Positions 16,046 to 17,276 of a stretch of DNA of 17,276 bases are shown here, piece after piece. The position numbers and the translations under genes are program-made. Numbering within the stretch: position 1 is the stretch's first letter; every line of letters begins with the position of its first letter. The notes under the pieces are model-generated. The model worked only from the letters and a program-made list of their open reading frames with translations, was not told where the DNA came from and did no database searches. The DNA is from CAYWNK01 sp047639615 (GTDB lineage Bacteria > Planctomycetota > UBA1135 > GCA-002686595), in NCBI GenBank assembly GCA_047639615.1, contig JBLIOL010000083.1, positions 1-17,276 on the forward strand, in the 5' to 3' direction.

Positions 16046-16060
16046 CCGCGCGGGGCGCGG
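16046..16060. repeat. short GC-rich inverted repeat in the valS leader
   Basis: CCGCGC and GCGCGG form a perfect six-base stem with a three-base GGG loop, 34 bases upstream of the valS start. It could form a hairpin in the valS leader RNA. There is no T-tract beside it, and I see no T-box features such as a TGG-type T-box sequence or a specifier loop. In such GC-rich DNA a stem this size can arise by chance. Confidence 0.25.
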
Positions 16061-16156
16061 GGCCAGGTCTCGGAGCGAGACCATGCTCTGTGGAGCGGCC
16101 ACTAAAACGAACCGCTGGAAACCGGTCAAGCGGCCCGCCATGGGGGTAGCCTTCAA

Positions 16157-17276
16157 ATGTCAGCAGACGCACCTATGAACGACGCCAGAATCCCCCTCCG
16201 ATCCACCGCACGGGCAGCCTTCCAGGCCCAGCTCGAGGCTTTCCGCCGGGCCCTACCCCAGCTGGATGAGCTGAAATACCTCCTGGAAGCCCGTACGGGC
16301 ACCTGCCTGCTGGATTGGGTGGACGCGCTGCACCTGGTAACCGAGCCCCAGCGCCGGCAATCCTGGATCGACCTGGGCTGGAAGGCTGAGGACAGCCTCA
16401 GCAGCCAAGAAGTCCTGCGCTTCCCGAAAGATGCGCTCCCGCCCATCGTCCTGGTCCGGGATCTCGAGGCCCGGTTGGACCTGCGCGTGGACGATATTGA
16501 GAGCTTCCTAGCTAGCTACAAGGACCTGCGCGGCCGCCGCCCGAGCTGCAAGATCGAGGGCCAGCCCGGATCCGGCCTGCGCCGAGCCCACTTGGCCGGA
16601 CACGGCATCCGCAGCCTGGCCATGGTCCAGCGCCGGGGCTACGCGGGGTTCACCGTCGGTGCCCACACGGGCGACCTGGACCCTGAACTACGCGCCCAGT
16701 GGACGCACACTCTGCGCGCCAGACAGCGCGTCTATGCCAGCGACCGTCACGGTCTAACAGCTCTCGGCAGCCTCCTGACCGAAGCTCGCGAAGCCCTTGG
16801 AGTGCCCCAGGCAGCGGACCTCTTCCTGCACCTCGAACGCGAATACTGGCAAGCCAGCAACCGCGCGGGCAGTGTGCAAGCCGCTCGCCAGGTGACCCTC
16901 GGCCTGGGCTGGGGCAACGCACACAAGCACGTCTACCGTTGCTCCATCGAACACCTTGAGGCCAGCCTGCGGATCTTCACGGAGCTCGGCTTCGAGCGCG
17001 ACGAGCAGGCCTCAGGCTCCAGCTTCCACGAGCTAGTTCACCCCCGCAGCCGCCTGCGGGTCGTCTGCGAAGCAGACCCCAAATCCACTAGCCAAGCAGG
17101 CATCGGCCCCTTCGGCCGCTGGACCGCCCTGCACGGGGAATCCCTCCTGCGCTCGGGCCTACACCGACTGCACGCCTCGCAGCACCGCGGACGCGCAAGC
17201 GATCCCGCTGTGGACAGCGAACGCTGGAAGGTGGATCCCCTGCGGCTACGCCTACAGGTAGAACGCGGCCTAATCA
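16157..17276 (+). CDS. conserved-looking protein of unknown function, 3' end outside window
   Basis: The reading frame is open from the ATG at 16157 to the window edge: 373 complete codons and one extra base, with no stop. An internal ATG at 16175 is an alternative start. Notable segments are QLDELKYLLEARTGTCLLDW (35-54), EREYWQASNRAG (227-238), LGLGWGNAHKHVYRCS (248-263) and TALHGESLLRSGLHRL (323-338). These remind me of an uncharacterised bacterial protein family, but I cannot give it a name. Residues 257-306 look like one half of a VOC/glyoxalase fold, with a histidine before the first strand and then helix and LGFE, so a metal-binding VOC-like domain is possible. No signal peptide or membrane segment is visible. 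The gene is divergent from valS across 144 bases. Function is unknown. Confidence 0.8.
   Translation, partial: MSADAPMNDARIPLRSTARAAFQAQLEAFRRALPQLDELKYLLEARTGTCLLDWVDALHLVTEPQRRQSWIDLGWKAEDSLSSQEVLRFPKDALPPIVLVRDLEARLDLRVDDIESFLASYKDLRGRRPSCKIEGQPGSGLRRAHLAGHGIRSLAMVQRRGYAGFTVGAHTGDLDPELRAQWTHTLRARQRVYASDRHGLTALGSLLTEAREALGVPQAADLFLHLEREYWQASNRAGSVQAARQVTLGLGWGNAHKHVYRCSIEHLEASLRIFTELGFERDEQASGSSFHELVHPRSRLRVVCEADPKSTSQAGIGPFGRWTALHGESLLRSGLHRLHASQHRGRASDPAVDSERWKVDPLRLRLQVERGLI

Noticed and set aside
16112..16133. CCGCT/AGCGG inverted repeat in the valS divergent spacer.
   Set aside because: A five-base stem with a twelve-base loop is expected by chance in DNA this rich in G and C.
16013..16156. 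An upstream extension of valS giving 936 residues from a TTG.
   Set aside because: The added residues do not look like synthetase sequence, and the family N-terminus begins at the ATG at 16012.

Overview
This is a GC-rich, gene-dense bacterial stretch holding ten protein-coding genes, nine complete and one running off the right edge. I saw no RNA gene, insertion sequence, phage gene or CRISPR array. The gene mix is a lipoprotein arylsulfatase, exported thioredoxin-like/HEAT and M28 peptidase proteins, very large kinase/TPR/sigma-54 regulators, an NqrM-like protein and almost no Shine-Dalgarno sequences. It suggests Planctomycetota, perhaps a marine lineage, but that is inference from gene content only.

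Left block (131-6323): a 1592-residue sigma-54 activator on the minus strand carries a kinase-like domain, a STAND-like region, TPRs, GAF, AAA+ and a Fis-type helix-turn-helix. It is transcribed divergently from a BaiN/HI0933/YhiN-family flavoprotein. The first 130 bases hold no gene I can support, only a possible half sigma-54 site at the very edge.

Middle block (6303-9293): a compact minus-strand cluster reads NqrM-like membrane protein, then lipoprotein sulfatase, then zinc-ribbon membrane protein, with gaps of 5 and 9 bases. Its last gene overlaps the flavoprotein gene tail to tail by 21 bases. Divergent to the cluster is a cupin gene, followed after 16 bases by an exported protein with a cysteine-less thioredoxin-like domain, helical repeats and HEAT repeats (9310-11148).

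Right block (11145-17276): a secreted M28 metallopeptidase with a C-terminal Fn3-like domain lies tail to tail with the previous gene, sharing a CTAG palindrome as both stop codons. It is divergent, across 42 bases, from a cytoplasmic HEAT-repeat protein. Valyl-tRNA synthetase follows on the minus strand, and a conserved-looking gene of unknown function runs off the right edge.

The most interesting signal is in the gene starts. Four genes (zinc ribbon, NqrM-like, cupin, M28 peptidase) have a TAnnnT hexamer exactly six bases before the ATG, so transcription would begin on or next to the A of the start codon. These look like leaderless mRNAs. Both genes tucked behind a neighbour in the same direction, where co-transcription is expected (sulfatase, thioredoxin-like/HEAT), lack it. 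The other starts have weaker elements at other spacings or none. The genes do not form one obvious pathway. I did not find a clear, wholly new multi-gene system; the best candidates for new biology are the regulator architecture and the start-site pattern.
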